Positions 34,842 through 44,113 of a stretch of DNA of 64,000 nucleotides are shown here, piece after piece (the first letter of the stretch is position 1; each line of letters opens with the position of its first letter). The position numbers and the translations under genes were made by a program. Source of the DNA: Bifidobacterium callitrichos DSM 23973 (GTDB lineage Bacteria > Actinomycetota > Actinomycetes > Actinomycetales > Bifidobacteriaceae); the NCBI RefSeq assembly GCF_000741175.1, contig NZ_JGYS01000009.1, forward strand, positions 28,779 to 92,778, in the 5' to 3' direction. The notes below the pieces were generated by a model. The model made no database searches. It was given only the letters and a program-made list of their open reading frames with translations, and was not told the DNA's origin.

Positions 34842-36098
34842 TCACTCGGACTGTTCCTGAATCTGGATCTGGCCTTGCGTCTGATCCTGCAATAGCTGCA
34901 ATCCGTCGTCCACGGTCACATTGCCATAGACGATGTCGTTGAATGTGCCCCATGCGGAGGTGGCGTATCCGCCATACATGTAATTGGACGATCGCAACAT
35001 GGCACGCTCCTTGTCCCCAGTGGTGAAGTACGACTGCGGCAGCTTCTGATATTCAGGACTGTCAAGATCCACATTGGATGCGGATACCTGACCGATCTTG
35101 GCCATAGTCATGAAGTGCGTACGCACATATTCGATGAAATCGGCAGACGCCTTTTCTCGGGCTTCGGAACGGCTGGGGTCCTTAAGCTGGATCCAGTTCG
35201 CCTGCCAGAAGAAGTTGGTCGGATTGTCGGCCGAGTACTGCAACGTGTTCGTCACACCGATCTTGTCTTTATCCATGGCCTCCTCAAGTGTGCCGACATC
35301 GAAGGTTCCGAGCAGACCGAATACGGCCTTGCCGGAGGCGAACGTCTGCAGCACATCCATGTCGATGGGGTTAAGCAAACCGTTCTTGTTCGCCTCGACG
35401 AGCTGCTCAAGGGGTTTGCGCCACACATCACCCTTCATATCGTGTACGGCCTTGTCAAGTGTGCCACCCTGATTGTAGACGAGGGACATTGCGACCCACG
35501 GCAGGTTGCCCAGAGAAAGCGCATACACATCCTTGGGCAATTTGCCCTTGAGCCCGTTGATTTCATCGATGGTCACGACGTCGTCATCAAGAATGTAGTC
35601 CAAGTTGTACTTCTTGACGAGATCCTTGTTGTAGTACAACACCATCTGATAAAGGTACAGAGGGATGCCATATGCCTCGCCACCGAACTCGACGGCGTCC
35701 CATGACGTGGGCAGATAGTTGTCCTTGCTGAGACTCGGCTGATACTTCTGCAGATCCTTGATTGGGCTGAGAAGCTTCTGATCTTGCAACACACCAGTCT
35801 GGAAGTTATCCTGAATGACTAGGTCGGGAATGTTCTTACCAGTCTGTTCCACACTGTACAGCTTGGTTGTCACGTCACCTCCCTGCATAGGCTGGAAAAC
35901 GACCTTGTATTCCGGATTGGTGGCGTTATAGTCCTTGACTATCTGCTGCATTGCCACGCCATCGTTGCCGGTCATGGAGTTCCAGAAATGCAGCGTCTTG
36001 TCATCGGCCGTCCCACATGCGGACATACTCAGCACCAGCGCTCCGGCCGCTGCAGCCGCAGCCAATTTCCAAATCTTTCGCATGTTCACGAGCGCCAT
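34842..36098 (-). CDS. Sugar ABC transporter solute-binding lipoprotein
   Basis: 418 aa from ATG 36098, with AAGGGGG upstream; a second ATG at codon 6 is possible. The signal KIWKLAAAAAAGALVLSMSAC gives a lipidated Cys in the lipobox. The mature part starts GTADDKTLHFWNSMTGNDG, a typical family 1 binding-protein opening (FWxxMTG). W/Y-rich sugar-contact positions occur in the middle. It captures an unknown oligosaccharide outside the membrane. The promoter region contains two operators for the divergent LacI gene at 36370. Confidence 0.93.
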   Translation of the reverse strand: MALVNMRKIWKLAAAAAAGALVLSMSACGTADDKTLHFWNSMTGNDGVAMQQIVKDYNATNPEYKVVFQPMQGGDVTTKLYSVEQTGKNIPDLVIQDNFQTGVLQDQKLLSPIKDLQKYQPSLSKDNYLPTSWDAVEFGGEAYGIPLYLYQMVLYYNKDLVKKYNLDYILDDDVVTIDEINGLKGKLPKDVYALSLGNLPWVAMSLVYNQGGTLDKAVHDMKGDVWRKPLEQLVEANKNGLLNPIDMDVLQTFASGKAVFGLLGTFDVGTLEEAMDKDKIGVTNTLQYSADNPTNFFWQANWIQLKDPSRSEAREKASADFIEYVRTHFMTMAKIGQVSASNVDLDSPEYQKLPQSYFTTGDKERAMLRSSNYMYGGYATSAWGTFNDIVYGNVTVDDGLQLLQDQTQGQIQIQEQSE

Positions 36099-36214
36099 GG
36101 CCTCATTCCCCCTTCGCATCCGGCGGCAGCATCACACGCCCCCATTGGCCTATACGACATCATTACGTCCTTTCCCTTGGCGAGCCTCATCGCTGAGGCC
36201 CAACACGCCCAAGA

Positions 36215-36261
36215 AATATAAACGTTTATATTTACCGTTATACATTATATAAACGTTTAAA
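36215..36261. promoter_or_regulatory. Two TATAAACGTTTATA operators between SBP and LacI genes
   Basis: TATAAACGTTTATA (36217-36230, perfect, extended by flanking AA/TT) and TATAAACGTTTAAA (36248-36261) are centred 31 bp apart in the divergent gap. They probably bind the product of 36370-37392 and control both directions. This operator kind was not found elsewhere in the window. Confidence 0.8.
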
Positions 36262-36369
36262 CTGATGTCAACACGGCATTTTGCGGCCTGTCGCGCTCAT
36301 TCACGATCGAAACGCCAAGGGGCACATCATGTCATGACGAAACCCACAACACGTGAAAGGACATAGGCC

Positions 36370-37392
36370 ATGGCCACCATTGAAGATATCGCCAAAGCCA
36401 CACACCTGTCCATCGCCACCGTCTCATATGCCTTGCGGGGAGACCCCCGAGTCCGGCCCAAAACCGCCAGCCGGGTGCGCGAGGCCGCTGATGCACTTGG
36501 CTACACCGTCAATCTCTCGGCCCGCAACCTGCGAGCCGGAAGAACCGGAATCATAGGGTTCGCGGCATACGAGCTCAGGCTCCAGCAACCATCACAACTC
36601 GCCTCGGAAATCTCCGACGCAACGGCGCAACACGGCCTACGCACGATAATCCAGCAAATCGCCTCCGGCGATCGAAACGACATGAACACCTTTCAAAGGA
36701 CCACCAGCCAGCTATGCGACGGCATTATCATCAATCCATCCGGCATCTCGCAGGAAGATCTTCACAGACTATCCAAATCCAAGCCGTTGGTCATGCTTGA
36801 CTCCTACGCAAGCCCCCTGCAGTACGACACCGTGCGAACCCCTCAACAGCAATGCGCCTCCAAGGCGGCACATCATGTTGCCTCCATCGGGTGCTCGCGC
36901 GTTATCATTCTCGGCGCGCCATACACGCTACGTAAAGAGGCACAACAACACGACGACATCGGTCTACATCGCGTCGCCGAATACATTGCAGCCCTCCACG
37001 ACGAGGGGATTGAAGTCGATCCGCGCAACGTCATCAATATCCCCTGGTACTCGGGCGCCGCCGCCAAAGCCATTCATGCACTCATCAAGGAAGGACGTTC
37101 ATTCGACTGCGCAATATGCCTTAACGATGAGCTAGCATTCGGCGCAATAAGAGCCCTTGCCGACTACGGCATACGCGTCCCCGATGACGTAGCGGTCATA
37201 GGCTATGACGGCGTGACACAGGCCGCACGAAACACCCCCTCACTCACAACCATTGCAATCGATTGGAGAGAGTTCGCCCGCAAGGCAGTTGACCTGCTTG
37301 TAAGCCGCATCAATCACACCAACGAACACGATGGGCCCGTGGCACTGGAGGCTGGCTATCAACTCATCATTGGCGAATCAACACGCCGTTGA
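36370..37392 (+). CDS. LacI-family regulator, local to the first ABC importer
   Basis: 340 aa. The HTH reads IEDIAKATHLSIATVSYALRG with recognition residues Ile-Ala, then a hinge NLRAGRTG and the effector domain (GIIINPSG, CLNDELAFGAIRAL, DVAVIGYDG). Ile-Ala at these positions is compatible with AACGTT-centred operators such as the two in the adjoining gap. Divergent from the importer operon 34842-32540. The effector is likely the imported sugar. Confidence 0.92.
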   Translation: MATIEDIAKATHLSIATVSYALRGDPRVRPKTASRVREAADALGYTVNLSARNLRAGRTGIIGFAAYELRLQQPSQLASEISDATAQHGLRTIIQQIASGDRNDMNTFQRTTSQLCDGIIINPSGISQEDLHRLSKSKPLVMLDSYASPLQYDTVRTPQQQCASKAAHHVASIGCSRVIILGAPYTLRKEAQQHDDIGLHRVAEYIAALHDEGIEVDPRNVINIPWYSGAAAKAIHALIKEGRSFDCAICLNDELAFGAIRALADYGIRVPDDVAVIGYDGVTQAARNTPSLTTIAIDWREFARKAVDLLVSRINHTNEHDGPVALEAGYQLIIGESTRR

Positions 37393-37450
37393 GACGATCG
37401 AGCCTGAAATTACGCATGTGCCTATCACCTATGAAACTTCCGCATTCCAC

Positions 37451-37486
37451 TGTTCATAACGTTATGATATCATAACGTTATGAACA
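37451..37486 (+). promoter_or_regulatory. 36-bp palindrome made of two CATAACGTTATG operators
   Basis: Two perfect CATAACGTTATG sites are arranged so that the whole stretch from 37451 to 37486 is one perfect palindrome (left arm TGTTCATAACGTTATGAT). It lies 39 nt upstream of the GH43 start at 37525 and rules out the earlier in-frame ATG at 37480, which lies inside it. The same site recurs at 45512, 45529 (one mismatch), 32387, and degenerately at 40363. Confidence 0.88.
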
Positions 37487-37524
37487 GCGTCAGAGCAGGC
37501 GCTCGTCTCGTATGGAAAGGACCT

Positions 37525-39156
37525 ATGAGCACTGTGAGCACACTCATCGAGAACCCGATCCTGCGCGGATTCCACCCGGACCCATCATGGGTTTGGCATC
37601 ACGGCCGCGCATGGTTGGCGACATCCTCGTTCGGGCTCGTTCCCGGACTGCCCGTCTACACCTCCACTGATCTGGCGCATTGGGACTACGCCGGCCCGGC
37701 GATCGACGAGGCCATGGGCGGCAAACTGTTCCTCAAGTACATCCACGACGACACCCGCGGTGTATTCGCGCCCAGCATCCGCGTCATCGGGGACGCGCTC
37801 GTCATCGTGAGCACCGTGGTCAGCATCGAGGTTGATCGCGCGATCGCCGACGGATGCGATCCGGACGAACTACGCGCCATGTCGGCGGCAAACGGCAACT
37901 TCGCGCTCGTTTCGCACGATGACGGCCGCACGTGGGAGGGGCCGCACTGGGTTACCGGCGCGATCGGCAACGATCCCGACCTGTTCGTCGACGACGACGG
38001 CACGGCGTGGTGGCTGGCCGCCCACCAGTCATACAACCCCAAATGGCCGTATCAATCGGACATCTACCTACGCCGGCTCGACCTCGACACCTGGACCCTC
38101 AGCGGTCCGGAACTCGTGCCGTGGCACGGCGCGCTCGAGGGCGCGGTCTGGGCCGAATCGCCGCACCTGTTCCGCCATGACGGCAGGTACTACCTGATCG
38201 CCGCCGAGGCCGGCACCTCACGTCTGCACGCGGAGTCGGTTGCCCGGTCGACCTCGCTCACCGAGTATTTCGAGGGCAATCCCGCCAATCCGATCCTCAC
38301 GCACCGCAATCTGGGATCACACTACCCGGTACAGAACATCGGGCATTGCGACATACTCAAGGACGACGATGGCCGATGGTGGGGCGTCTGCCTCGGCTCG
38401 CGCATCGTCAAGGGATACAGTTTCATGGGCCGCGAGCCGTTCGTCTTCCCGATCGAGTGGGAGGACGGATGGCCGGTGTTCGCCCCCGGCACCGGACTGG
38501 TGCCGCGCTTCGTCGACGCGCGGCATACGGGCGCCGATGCGGAGGCGAGCGCAGAGCGGACCGACGCCAACGGGACCGACCAAGCAATCTCACGCGTTCC
38601 CGCCGACCGACTGCTACGCTCGCCGCGACAGCCCGGCTGGCTGTGGACCAAGGTCGATCACACCGATTTCACCATCTTCGCAGACGTGATCGCCGGGGCC
38701 GACTCCGACGCCGCGATCGCGCCGACTCGCGAGGTCCGCATCCAACAGACCGAGAGCGATTACGCCGCGTTGACGATCGATCCGGCCACGCGTGAGGTCC
38801 GAGCAATCGCCTCCGCCCACGGCGTTGCGGAGACGCTATGGACCGGCCCGTACGACGAGACGGCCGCGTATTCGATCCGACTCAACGGCACGATCACGGA
38901 GTTCCGCGTCGAGCCGGCGAGCGCAATGGATGACGCCAGTGCGACCGCCACCGGAACCGACTGCGAACCCACGCTGCTCGTACGCGCCGGCGAAGTGCCC
39001 GGAGCGTCGATCGCCGCCGGCGGATACCCCGTTCCGGACACTAGCTCCCCCGTCACCCCAACGGAGAGCACTCTGCTGGCCAGCCGATCCGCGGGATTCC
39101 TCAGCACCGAGGAGGCCGGCGGCTACCTCGGCTGTCTGGCCGGAGTACTGCGGTAG
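37525..39156 (+). CDS. GH43 glycosidase (beta-xylosidase/arabinofuranosidase type)
   Basis: 543 aa from ATG 37525 (AAAGGA upstream). Five-bladed propeller signatures: base Asp19 in FHPDPSW, pKa-tuning Asp150 in GNDPDLFVDDDG, and acid Glu211 in WAESPHLF. The C-terminal half (from about 385) is a beta-sandwich domain (WLWTKVDHTDFTIFADV), as in GH43 beta-xylosidases of the subfamily 11 layout. No signal peptide; it acts on imported xylo- or arabino-oligosaccharides. Single gene under the CATAACGTTATG operators, so it is probably co-regulated with the second ABC importer (42043-45469). Confidence 0.92.
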   Translation: MSTVSTLIENPILRGFHPDPSWVWHHGRAWLATSSFGLVPGLPVYTSTDLAHWDYAGPAIDEAMGGKLFLKYIHDDTRGVFAPSIRVIGDALVIVSTVVSIEVDRAIADGCDPDELRAMSAANGNFALVSHDDGRTWEGPHWVTGAIGNDPDLFVDDDGTAWWLAAHQSYNPKWPYQSDIYLRRLDLDTWTLSGPELVPWHGALEGAVWAESPHLFRHDGRYYLIAAEAGTSRLHAESVARSTSLTEYFEGNPANPILTHRNLGSHYPVQNIGHCDILKDDDGRWWGVCLGSRIVKGYSFMGREPFVFPIEWEDGWPVFAPGTGLVPRFVDARHTGADAEASAERTDANGTDQAISRVPADRLLRSPRQPGWLWTKVDHTDFTIFADVIAGADSDAAIAPTREVRIQQTESDYAALTIDPATREVRAIASAHGVAETLWTGPYDETAAYSIRLNGTITEFRVEPASAMDDASATATGTDCEPTLLVRAGEVPGASIAAGGYPVPDTSSPVTPTESTLLASRSAGFLSTEEAGGYLGCLAGVLR

Positions 39157-39166
39157 CAAACCACAT

Positions 39167-39204
39167 GTGCCCGGTCGATCAGCAGCAGCCAACCGACCGG
39201 GCAC
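39167..39204. terminator. Bidirectional terminator between convergent genes
   Basis: An 11-bp stem GTGCCCGGTCG / CGACCGGGCAC with a 16-nt loop in the 54-bp gap between GH43 (plus) and LacI (minus). Confidence 0.65.
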
Positions 39205-39210
39205 GATGAT

Positions 39211-40275
39211 CTATGCGGCGGAGTCAGTCTTCACGACGGGCTCCGCCTCCCCTTCCCCGCATGACTCCTTCACTTTCAGCGAGTACTTGACGCTCATCCT
39301 GCGCGGCTTGCCGTCGTACTTGCCTTCGATACGCTCCACGAGCATGCCGATGCCCTTCTCCGCGAGATCCACCATATCCACCGCGATGGTGGTCAGGCGC
39401 GGCACGGTGAACTCCCCGATCGAAACACCGTCGATACCGATGACCTTCAGATCGCGCGGCACCTGCACTCCCCCGTCGGCCAGTCCGCGGATCAGGCCGA
39501 GCGCGGTTGAGTCATTGACACACACCGCACCATCGAAATCGAACCCTTCACGGATCATCTGGTGTCCGATGTCCACGCCCTTGAAATAGCGCCAGCCATC
39601 CTGCACCAGCTGCTTGTCGGTGACGCTTAGGCCCGCATCGTTCATGGCGGACATAAAGCCCTTGTATTGGAGCATGGGCTCGTTACGCCCGTGGCGGTAA
39701 TGTCTGTCGGACTCCTGGGGCGCTCCGATCAGGGCGATGTTCCGGCAACCGATATCGATCATGTATTGAGTGGCCATGCGCGACATTTCGTCACGCGGCA
39801 TGTAGATCGTATCGAACAGCGGTGAGGCGGACAGATCATCCAGCAATACGATCGGACGGTTCTGGCTCAGGCTTCGCACGGTGCGCGGAGCCAAGGCACC
39901 CGCGTCCAGCAGTATGCCGTCGCAGGACTGGTTGTTGAGCTTGCTGACGGCGTTGCGGATCGTCTGCGTCTCGCCTTCCGTCTGCATGAACAGCGCCTGA
40001 TAACCGCGGTCCTCACAGGACTGCCTGACGTGCGTGACCATGTGCGCGTAGAAGCTGGACAGATCGAGGCCGCGCACCACGGTCTCGATCACGCCGGTGC
40101 GGCCGTATCGCAGGTTGCGCGCAGCCACGTTGATGGTGTAGCCGAGCCTGTCCGCCGCCTCCCGCACTTTCTTCGAGGTGTGTTCGGACACGTATTGTCC
40201 GCCGCGCAGCGTGTATGATACCGTGGCCGGCGACACCCCCGCCTCCGCCGCGACATCCTTCAACGTGACCACCAC
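39211..40275 (-). CDS. LacI-family regulator, probable CATAACGTTATG binder
   Basis: 354 aa from GTG 40275, which has AGGAGGT five bases before it; longer readings to 40353 have no ribosome site. The HTH reads LKDVAAEAGVSPATVSYTLRG with recognition residues Pro-Ala, hinge NLRYGRTG, and effector domain with CVNDSTALGLIRGL. It sits between the two loci that carry CATAACGTTATG operators (37451 and 45512), and a degenerate copy (40363-40376, 12 of 14 matches) lies just upstream of its own start, allowing autoregulation. Confidence 0.9.
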   Translation of the reverse strand: MVVTLKDVAAEAGVSPATVSYTLRGGQYVSEHTSKKVREAADRLGYTINVAARNLRYGRTGVIETVVRGLDLSSFYAHMVTHVRQSCEDRGYQALFMQTEGETQTIRNAVSKLNNQSCDGILLDAGALAPRTVRSLSQNRPIVLLDDLSASPLFDTIYMPRDEMSRMATQYMIDIGCRNIALIGAPQESDRHYRHGRNEPMLQYKGFMSAMNDAGLSVTDKQLVQDGWRYFKGVDIGHQMIREGFDFDGAVCVNDSTALGLIRGLADGGVQVPRDLKVIGIDGVSIGEFTVPRLTTIAVDMVDLAEKGIGMLVERIEGKYDGKPRRMSVKYSLKVKESCGEGEAEPVVKTDSAA

Positions 40276-40362
40276 GGAACACCTCCTACCGTTTGATGAC
40301 CGTATGAACCGCGTGTCGACCGACCGCATTCCGGCAGACCGAACACCGTACAATCCTTCATA

Positions 40363-40376
40363 TCATAACGTCACGA
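40363..40376 (-). promoter_or_regulatory. Degenerate CATAACGTTATG-type site upstream of LacI gene
   Basis: TCATAACGTCACGA differs at two positions from TCATAACGTTATGA. It overlaps the last codons and stop of the beta-helix gene and lies 88 nt before the GTG of the regulator. Confidence 0.45.
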
Positions 40377-41839
40377 GCGCACAGCTCCCTCGATCCGCAC
40401 GCCGCTGGCGTGATCGCGCAGTTCGATGTTGGCATCCTCAAGCGTCATGCAGACCTTGCCGTCGCGGCGCATGTTGACGATGCGCACGTTCTCGACCGGA
40501 TGGTCGTCGTCGTATCCGGCGATGATCGACGGTTCCTCGCCGTCGCCCGTCATCACGTTGATGTTCTCGATGAGGATGTCGGAGATCAGTCGGCCAGGCG
40601 CCGGATTGTACGTGGGATTGAACTTCACCTCGAGATCGAGGACGCGCCCGTGTTCGAACGGTTCGATGCTGAAATTGCGGAACGTAACGTGACGGACCGT
40701 GTTCTTGTCGCCGGGATTGATGGCCATGACTCCCAGGTATCCGGCTGGTACTCGTGGTGCTCGAGCACGTCGATGTTCTCGAAGAGGATGCGCTCGAGCA
40801 CGTCGCCGTCGTGCTCGTGGTCGCCGTGCGTGCCGATGTTGATCGGGTGCGCCACATCGGCCCACAGCGTGGTGTTGCGCACGATCACGTTCGACGTACC
40901 GCCACGCCACTTCCAGCGGCTGCCGTACAGGGCGATGCAGTCGTCGGAGTTGCGCATGAAGCAGCCTTCGACAAGCACGTCGGTGCAGGCCATCAGGTCG
41001 ATGCCATCGCCCCACCCCTCGCAGCTGAACGCCTTGAGATTGCGGATCGTGATGTCGTGCGACATACCGCCGCATACCGAATAATGCGGCGGGTCGATGA
41101 GCGTGATGCCGTCGATGGTCACGTTGCTGCTGGTGTCGATGCGAATGCCGCCAAGTCCGGTCTGCTTGGCTAGGAACGCCATGTCGAGCACGCCGCGGCC
41201 GCGGATGCTCACGTTCTGCGCGTGATCGATGACGATCGTACCCTGCAAGACCACGCCTCCGGCCAGGTACACGTCCACGTTCGAGGGGACATGCCAGACG
41301 ATCTCCGCGATGCCGTAGCAGCCGGCCTCCACGAAGATCCTGCGACGACGGCCCTGACGGTCCGGATCCTGGGCGAGCGATTCGAGCGCCGAATTCGGAT
41401 CGAACGTGCCGATGCGCCCGGGCACGCGGTCCGGTTCGATGACCACGTCCGCGGCCTCACGCTCGGCGGCCTCGTCCTCGATGGGTCCGGCGAACAGGTG
41501 CAGGTTGTGGAATCGCTCCTTGTTGAGTTCGATTGAGAGGTTGGCCGGCTTCTCGAGGCGGAACGTGAGTCTTTTCGGCTCGATCACCGGCTCGATCCCG
41601 TAACTCAGCGGGCGGATGGCGGCGGTGTAGATGTAGTAGAAGCGGTTGATCGTCACCTCCACCTCGACCGGTTCATCCATGTCGAAGTACGCCATCGACC
41701 CCTCACGCACGTCATGCATATCCACTTTGACGCGGTAGGTGTCCAGTCGCTGCCACTCACCTCCGGCTACCGGGCGGACACGGACGGTGAACTCGTCACG
41801 AAGATTGGCGCCGAACGGCGCGGGATACGTTCTGATCAT
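40371..41839 (-). pseudogene. Parallel beta-helix glycosidase (GH28/GH49-like), frameshifted
   Basis: From ATG 41839 the frame carries an N-terminal beta-sandwich (RTYPAPFGANLRDEFTVRV to about residue 165) and right-handed beta-helix coils with the repeated NVTIDGITL / DITIRNLKAF pattern. Active-site-like blocks are DGIDLMAC, NSDDCIALYG and NIGTHGD. Near 40735 the frame breaks (EHHEYQP, then out-of-frame residues); one base of shift restores GYLGVMAINPGDKNTVRHVTFRNFS and runs to a stop at 40371. Joined length is about 489 aa. A one-base indel or a sequencing error is equally possible. Substrate may be a pectin- or dextran-like glycan. Confidence 0.75.
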
Positions 41840-41936
41840 GGTGGACGACTCCGAAATGAAGTAATGAGTAGTGCGGGATGTACGGGAATTGCGGGTTTAC
41901 GGATTGCGTACGGATTGTGTGGGTTGAGGCAGGAGA

Positions 41937-41998
41937 CATGATTCGACCCGCGGATGGGGAAGAGGAGAACAGGAAGGACCATCCGCGGGCCGAATCAT
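41937..41998 (-). terminator. Strong stem-loop after the second ABC importer operon
   Basis: A 20-bp stem with arms about 41938-41957 and 41979-41998 (core CCCGCGGATGG / CCATCCGCGGG) and one mismatch that becomes a G-U pair in the minus-strand RNA. It follows the last permease gene (stop 42043) and precedes the separately promoted beta-helix gene. Confidence 0.75.
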
Positions 41999-42042
41999 CG
42001 GGAGGGCCGGCGGTTCAGGCCGGCCAAGTCGAGCGCACGGCG

Positions 42043-42969
42043 CTACTTGAGGCTGCCGACGGTGACGCCGGACTTCCAGTAGCGCTGCATCGCGATCATG
42101 AGGATGACGACCGGGATCATCGAGATGAACGCGCCGGTGATGACCAGCATCGTCAGGTCGTACTGCGAATCGGTGCCTCGCGCGATCCAGGACTGCAGAC
42201 CGAGCATGACGGTCCACTTGTGGTAGTCCTTGAGGAAGATCATCGGCCACATGAAGGAGTTCCACGAGGCGACGAAGTGCAGCAGGAAGATCGTGGCGGC
42301 GGGAGTCACCATAAGCTTCCACGAGATCTCGGTGAAGATGCGGTACTCGTTCGCGCCGTCGATGCGGGCGGCCTCCATGAGCTCGTCGGGGACCGCGCCC
42401 TCGGCGTACACCTTGGCGAGGTAGGTGTCCATCGGCGTGAAGCAGGAGGGCAGGATCATGACCCACCAGTTATCGTACAGGCCGACCTTCTGGAACAGGA
42501 TGAACGAGGGGACGGTCAGCAGGGTGCCGGGGATGATGAACGACGCCATGATCAGGCCCATGATGATCTTCTTGCCTGCGAACTGGTACTTGGCCAACGC
42601 GTAGCCGGCGGCCACGGTGATGACCATCGCGCCGGCGGAGGTCACGAACGACAGCCATACCGTGTTCCACAGCCAGGTGGCGTAGATGCCGTCCTGATAG
42701 GTGAAGAGGTCATGCAGGTTCTGGAAGAGGTTGATCTTGTCGGCGAACCACAGACCGTTGGTGGTGTAGATCGTGTTCGTGGACTTGGTGATGGCCACGA
42801 TAAGCCACCACAGCGGAGCCACGGCATATACGGACAGGAAGACCAGAAGCCCCAGAACGAAGTACTTGGAAGTGCCCTTGACCTGGTTGGCGGACGACTC
42901 GCCCGACTCCTCGGACACCTTACGACGCTTGATTCTGGTGTTGCGTGCAGTAATCGTTGCGCTGCTCAT
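42043..42969 (-). CDS. Sugar ABC transporter permease (MalG/CUT1 type)
   Basis: 308 aa, six membrane segments. The EAA loop is MEAARIDGANEYRIFTEISWKL, where the ILP usual after the EAA helix is replaced by EISW. A basic N-terminal leader (TRIKRRK) precedes TM1. The start overlaps the previous stop (ATGA). Third gene of the operon SBP 44114, permease 42966, this one. Confidence 0.93.
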   Translation of the reverse strand: MSSATITARNTRIKRRKVSEESGESSANQVKGTSKYFVLGLLVFLSVYAVAPLWWLIVAITKSTNTIYTTNGLWFADKINLFQNLHDLFTYQDGIYATWLWNTVWLSFVTSAGAMVITVAAGYALAKYQFAGKKIIMGLIMASFIIPGTLLTVPSFILFQKVGLYDNWWVMILPSCFTPMDTYLAKVYAEGAVPDELMEAARIDGANEYRIFTEISWKLMVTPAATIFLLHFVASWNSFMWPMIFLKDYHKWTVMLGLQSWIARGTDSQYDLTMLVITGAFISMIPVVILMIAMQRYWKSGVTVGSLK

Positions 42970-43910
42970 GCCCTATTCACCTTTCCCTGAGCGATATACA
43001 GGATGATCGACGCGACGCACAGCACCAGCGCCAGCAGAAGCGACAATGCGGTCGCGTAGTTGATATTGCCCACCATGAACGCCTCGTTGTAGATCTGCAT
43101 GGCCGGAGTGAAGTCCTTGGTGATGGTCTGTGGGCTGATCGAACGGAAGAAATACGGTTCGTTGAACAGCTGGAGCGTGCCGATGATGCCGAACAGCGTG
43201 GTGAACGTCACCGAGCTGACCATGAACGGCACCTTGATCGAAAACGCGATGCGCAGTTCGGATGCACCGTCGATGCGGGCGGCCTCGATGATCTCGTGGG
43301 GAATGGACTGCAGCGAGCCGTACATGATGAGCATGTTGAAGCCCAAGCCGGCCCATACGGCCATCTGACCCATCGAGAACCACACCATGCTGGAATCGAA
43401 GAAGTTGATGCCGGTCCACTTGAACGGGCTGGTGGACGGGCTGTACAGGTAGATCCAGACGATCGTCGACACGATGCCCGGGGTCATGTACGGCAAGAGC
43501 AGGAGGATACGGAACTTGCCGGCCGTCTTGGCCTTGACGGAGTCGATGAGCAGGGCCATGACCATCGACAGGAACTGGGTGAGCGGGACCATGATGACCG
43601 CGTAGAGCGCCACGCGCCCCAATCCGGTCCAGAACGTGGCGTCCTGCACGGCCTTGACGATGTTCGCCAAGCCCACGAATGTCTCCTTGGCCTCACCAAG
43701 GCCAAGGCCCGACTTCTGCTTGTTGTAGAGCACCACCCTGAAAGAGATGACGATCGGGGCGATGACGAAGAACAGGAAACCGGCGACGAACGGCCAGGTG
43801 AATGTCGACCCGGTGAATGCCTGGAGAATGCGCCAGGGCACATGCTTGTTCTCACGCACGACGGTCTGAGTGCCGGCCGACGTGGAATCCTCTTCTGTGT
43901 TGCCACTCAT
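42966..43910 (-). CDS. Sugar ABC transporter permease (MalF/CUT1 type)
   Basis: 314 aa from ATG 43910 (AGGAAGGT upstream). Six membrane segments preceded by a polar leader, and the EAA loop IEAARIDGASELRIAFSIKVPFM. Separated from the binding-protein gene by about 200 bp with a strong stem-loop (44030-44070), so it is expected at lower level than the binding protein. Works with a shared ATPase not found here. Confidence 0.93.
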   Translation of the reverse strand: MSGNTEEDSTSAGTQTVVRENKHVPWRILQAFTGSTFTWPFVAGFLFFVIAPIVISFRVVLYNKQKSGLGLGEAKETFVGLANIVKAVQDATFWTGLGRVALYAVIMVPLTQFLSMVMALLIDSVKAKTAGKFRILLLLPYMTPGIVSTIVWIYLYSPSTSPFKWTGINFFDSSMVWFSMGQMAVWAGLGFNMLIMYGSLQSIPHEIIEAARIDGASELRIAFSIKVPFMVSSVTFTTLFGIIGTLQLFNEPYFFRSISPQTITKDFTPAMQIYNEAFMVGNINYATALSLLLALVLCVASIILYIAQGKVNRA

Positions 43911-44029
43911 GGCAATTACCTTCCTAATGAACTTCCTTGTGTGCTTCTTTGCGTGCTTCTTTGCAATCCGACCGCCGGTCGGATTCTCGAATGCAGGAAT
44001 GATAGATGGTATGCGGCACCCCGATCACA

Positions 44030-44070
44030 GGCCCGGGGAGGTACCTCGAAAGTCGGATTGACCCCGGGCC
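44030..44070 (-). promoter_or_regulatory. Intercistronic stem-loop between SBP and permease genes
   Basis: GGCCCGGGG / CCCCGGGCC, 9 bp perfect, with flanking GATC/GATGATC that can extend it. It lies 44 nt after the SBP stop. Such hairpins act as partial terminators or protect the 3' end of the abundant SBP message. Confidence 0.65.
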
Positions 44071-44113
44071 CGATGATCGCGATCGCCTATCCCGTCTGCC
44101 CGATTCGGACGAA

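Noticed and set aside
37480..37524. Earlier start for the GH43 gene
   Set aside because: The upstream ATG lies inside a perfect operator palindrome and has no ribosome site; the ATG at 37525 has AAAGGA.
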